A stretch of DNA of 64,000 nucleotides from Onchocerca lupi (lineage: Eukaryota; Nematoda; Chromadorea; Rhabditida; Onchocercidae), in assembly GCA_028564675.1 (NCBI GenBank), contig JAOVVO010000368.1:1-64000 (forward strand). The letters run 5' to 3'. Of the stretch, positions 61,201 to 64,000 are shown piece after piece (position 1 is the first letter of the stretch; each line of letters starts with the position of its first letter). The notes beneath the pieces are model-generated. The model ran no database searches. It was not told where the DNA came from and saw only the letters and a list, made by a program, of their open reading frames with translations. The position numbers and the translations under genes were made by a program.

Positions 61201-63560
61201 CGGTGTGCCGAAGAAGTGGATGTTGCGAATAAGAAAGCGAGCAGTCAGGAAAAACTATACTACAATGCATGCAATGAGTTATCTTCTCTTAGGTGAGACT
61301 GAAACCGATTTGTCGTGAAGCAGATGCATGTAGCCGATACTTCTATAAACAAGTAAATAACAAGATATGGCGAAGTGAATTTAGGAACGATCCTTAATTG
61401 CAGATCACAGAATTCAGTCCTCTCCGAACGCATCGATCACCTTGTACAAGCAAACGCTCAGTTGATGGAAGAACATCGACAAACAAGTCGGGAACTGGAA
61501 CAAGTCAATCAAAATCATCAAATTGCTTTGAAAAATTTAGAATCTCTGAAGGGAATACAAATACAATTCAATAGGCTTGTTTTATATGGATTTTACCATA
61601 TTAAAAACTTTAAACTTCTGAGACTTGAAATTCGGCTCAATTACAGCGTGAACTTGTGCAAATTTCATCCTTTTTTGCAGTAGTTTGCGTCGTGCTGAGC
61701 TAGCAGAGATTGCAGCAATGAACGCAGCCGCAGAACGTGATCAAGCAGAAGCGGAAGCGGCGAAATGTAGGAAAGAGACAGAGCGGGTGCTCGGCCTCAA
61801 TGAACGGTTAACTGATAAGAATTCTTCATTAATTTCACAACAAGAAATGCTTAAATGCAAGGTTTGATTTGTATTTTTTGCAAAATTCAGCAGTCATTGT
61901 GTATTTTTAAATCTTAGATTGTCCAATTTACTTAGGTTTATATTTCATCGTGAATATATTTATGATTGAAATTTTGACATTTCTTAACATATCAAGTATG
62001 TTAGATTTGAGACTTAGATTTGTCACGCTTTCAAATTTAGTTTAAATTTCGTTGTATTCATTTCGTTTTCATTTCCAGAACTTGGAGCTAAATCAGCAGG
62101 TGGAAACATTGAAATCTTCTGTGTCGACATATGAAAAACATGTTGTCGAGTTGGATCGCAAACTAGAATTGTTAAAAGTTGATAATTCTGCAGAAATTGG
62201 AATGTTACAGCAGCAAATTGACACCAAAACTGCTAAAGGTGCTTTTGTTATTTTTAGGATTTCCTTCATTACCCTTCGGTGCTACCAATTAAACTGGATT
62301 AGAAAATGTATAAAGAAATCTAATCTTGAAAATGAGATGTGCAACTTTGTTATTTGTAAATCTTTGGATTTATAGAGCAGAAGTTGAATGCAGTAATTAA
62401 TGAATTGCGTAATGAACAAGAAATACTGAGGAGAAAGAATTCAAATTTTCTGAAGGTTGTTTTTTGTGAAAAATTTTACAAGTGAATTTTTAGTAAGAAT
62501 ATATTAAAATAAATTTATGTTTAACCCTTGCAGATGAATGATTGTATGATTGTTACAGGACTTACGCGCTGAAGTGCAGTATTTACGTAAATTGCAATCT
62601 CGGATCCCAAATTTATCCCCACCAAATGCATCTGTAGAAGATAACTTGTTATTCACTGTGCTACCTAACGGTAGAAGTATTTTTCATTTTTTAAGTCTTA
62701 AAAATTTTTCGAATGTTTAATGTAGTCGATTTATGCTATGAAAAAAGACTTGAATATTCAAATCTTCCGGAACTGCATCATCATTTGCAGGTTCAGTAGC
62801 GAAGGATAATCCATCGACTTCGTCACGAGCATCATCGATTGCATCATCCACTGATATTTATTCATTGACTACTAGTTATAATACTATTTTAGTCAGTCGG
62901 ACTGCTGCTCATCAGAAGAAATCTCAACAGTTCGTAGTATCATCATCGTCAGATGAAGCAAGTAAGTTGGTACAATTATGCTGTAACATGTCTTTTTTAT
63001 AGATTTGTCCCTTTTTTGTGCTTCTTTCACACACTTTCATGAAAAGTGCATTAAAAACTAGATTGATTTGAAATCCGAAGAACTAGTTTTTGTTTCAGAT
63101 CATGTACAACAGCAAATGATTGAAAAGATAGTGAAGCTGCAACGGCAATTGGCTAGACGACAAGATAAAATAGAATTTTTGGAAGAACATGTTCAGCAAT
63201 GCACGCAAGAACTACTGAAGAAAACAAAGTACGGGATTTATGCCTTTTTATTTGCTAAGGGAGGAGAAAGAAATAAAGAAGAATGTTTTTTCTTTCCAAT
63301 AATTTTTTTAGGCTTGATAAGATATACCCATCGTGATTTTAGGGTTTAATTTTGTAGTATAGGAAATTCTTCATATGACATAACTTTACCACAGTCAGTA
63401 TCTTGATTAGTACTAATAGTGGGATTACGACTCTGAGTTTTTTATCAAGATTTTATATTCCTGACTCTGGTATTGTTTGATTCATACTTTCAGAATTATT
63501 CAAAATTACGCACTGCGGGAGGAGGCAGCTCTGTTGTTACCAGAGAGTGACTTGAATAAG
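58282..63560 (+). CDS. cccp-1: Dense-core vesicle coiled-coil protein CCCP-1 (CCDC186), 3' end outside window
   Basis: Golgi/endosome-associated coiled-coil protein that acts with RAB-2 and the EARP complex in dense-core vesicle maturation. Exons seen: 58282-58502, 58580-58683, 58956-59027, 59165-59318, 59587-59703, 60121-60189, 60412-60510, 60780-60905, 61189-61292, 61404-61574, 61681-61861, 62079-62238, 62376-62455, 62559-62670, 62791-62961, 63099-63228 and 63494-63560. If translation starts at the ATG at 58323, about 630 residues are in the window; upstream exons are possible because the first exon also reads open from its acceptor. Nearly all is heptad-repeat coiled coil. Diagnostic blocks are ERLTDKN, the Ser-rich linker (STSSRASSIASS), then IVKLQRQLARRQDKIEFLEEH and KKTKIIQNYALREEAALL, matching the conserved CCDC186 C-terminal region. 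A further 27-base exon at 63660-63686 (LLEICEVTE) is possible. Two introns may use GC donors. Confidence 0.9.
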
Positions 63561-64000
63561 GTAAGACTCTGTTGTTTTGTTATTGTATTCCTCTTTAATC
63601 TAAGAATCGTTATCTATTTATGAAGTAGATTTTTGGCAACTAGTAATTTCGAATGCAGCTGTTGGAAATTTGTGAAGTCACTGAAGTAAGTTAGTTATGT
63701 TGTGTTTATTTCTCTTAGCCGCGAATTCAAAGAAGAATGATTTAGGAAGAATGTTGATTTCCTATGCTGAAAATATATATTTGAATGTAGGATTGAGATT
63801 AGAGGCTTTTTTGATTGTTTCTCATTTGAAAATGAGGTTTTTTTTTCTAACGCAGAAGATAAAAAGATGTATACGATGTATGGGGTAAAAAGACCCTTTG
63901 GTGCTGCATAGCGTTTTAAATATTTTACAAAAAAAGTAACGCATGAAATTTTTCCAGAGCATTAGAATATGGATAGAAAATTATGTTAATGCTCTTTTCG
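63561..64000 (+). other. cccp-1 intron(s) to the window edge
   Basis: Intronic sequence after the exon ending at 63560. A phase-0 mini-exon may lie just after a TGCAG acceptor near 63659. The remaining conserved C-terminal exons are not visible and should lie beyond 64000. Confidence 0.5.

Noticed and set aside
1..64000. tRNA, rRNA and CRISPR-like arrays
   Set aside because: Reading both strands found no cloverleaf with intact A and B boxes, no rRNA-like G+C block and no regularly spaced repeats. A tRNAscan-SE and Infernal run would be decisive.

Overview
The window is AT-rich animal DNA carrying long, multi-exon genes with short to medium introns, T-rich tracts followed by TTTCAG-type acceptors, and similar acceptors directly in front of several start codons, as expected for spliced-leader trans-splicing. 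The proteins resemble Caenorhabditis proteins in content and length. I read it as a parasitic nematode chromosome, probably Spirurina/filarial-like; that placement is inferred from composition and gene content, not from a search. There are no operons of the prokaryotic kind, no CRISPR arrays, and I found no rRNA or tRNA gene.

Layout: 1-4318 is mostly non-coding, with a small basic ORF, a hairpin and a decayed repeat. 4319-5651 (-) is mbf-1, a transcription coactivator. 6713-7272 is a foldback element of about 560 bp. 7510-16541 (-) is ddb-1, the CUL4 adaptor, in 21 exons. 16542-20161 separates the divergent ddb-1 and unc-36 genes and holds a second copy of the decayed repeat and a perfect 22-bp hairpin. 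20162-31735 (+) is an unc-36-type calcium channel alpha2/delta subunit in 33 exons. 31736-37822 is a 6-kb stretch without a convincing gene. 37823-39789 (+) encodes a small activin-receptor-like membrane protein without a kinase. 40623-42872 (-) is arl-3, with a small same-strand ORF just downstream. 45583-49183 (-) is atlastin. 49184-54188 is largely non-coding but has two possible exons of a small peptide gene. 54189-56527 (+) is a BNIP3/NIX (DCT-1)-type mitophagy receptor. 58282 to the window end (+) is most of cccp-1 (CCDC186), which continues past the edge.

The genes are not one pathway. Several concern neurons and membranes: channel trafficking (unc-36), ciliary lipidated-cargo release (arl-3), ER fusion (atlastin), dense-core vesicle maturation (cccp-1) and mitophagy (dct-1-like). 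The others are nuclear housekeeping genes. Exon boundaries were placed by hand from reading frame, splice consensus and remembered family sequences. Phases and total lengths close for every complete model: 159, 1151, 1270, 168, 184, 577 and 311 aa.

The most notable observations are the foldback element, the perfect hairpin, the kinase-less activin-receptor-like protein, a dct-1-like gene whose key motifs are split across exons, an arl-3 model whose first coding exon is only the start codon, and up to four GC-AG introns. I found no clear evidence of a wholly new biological system.
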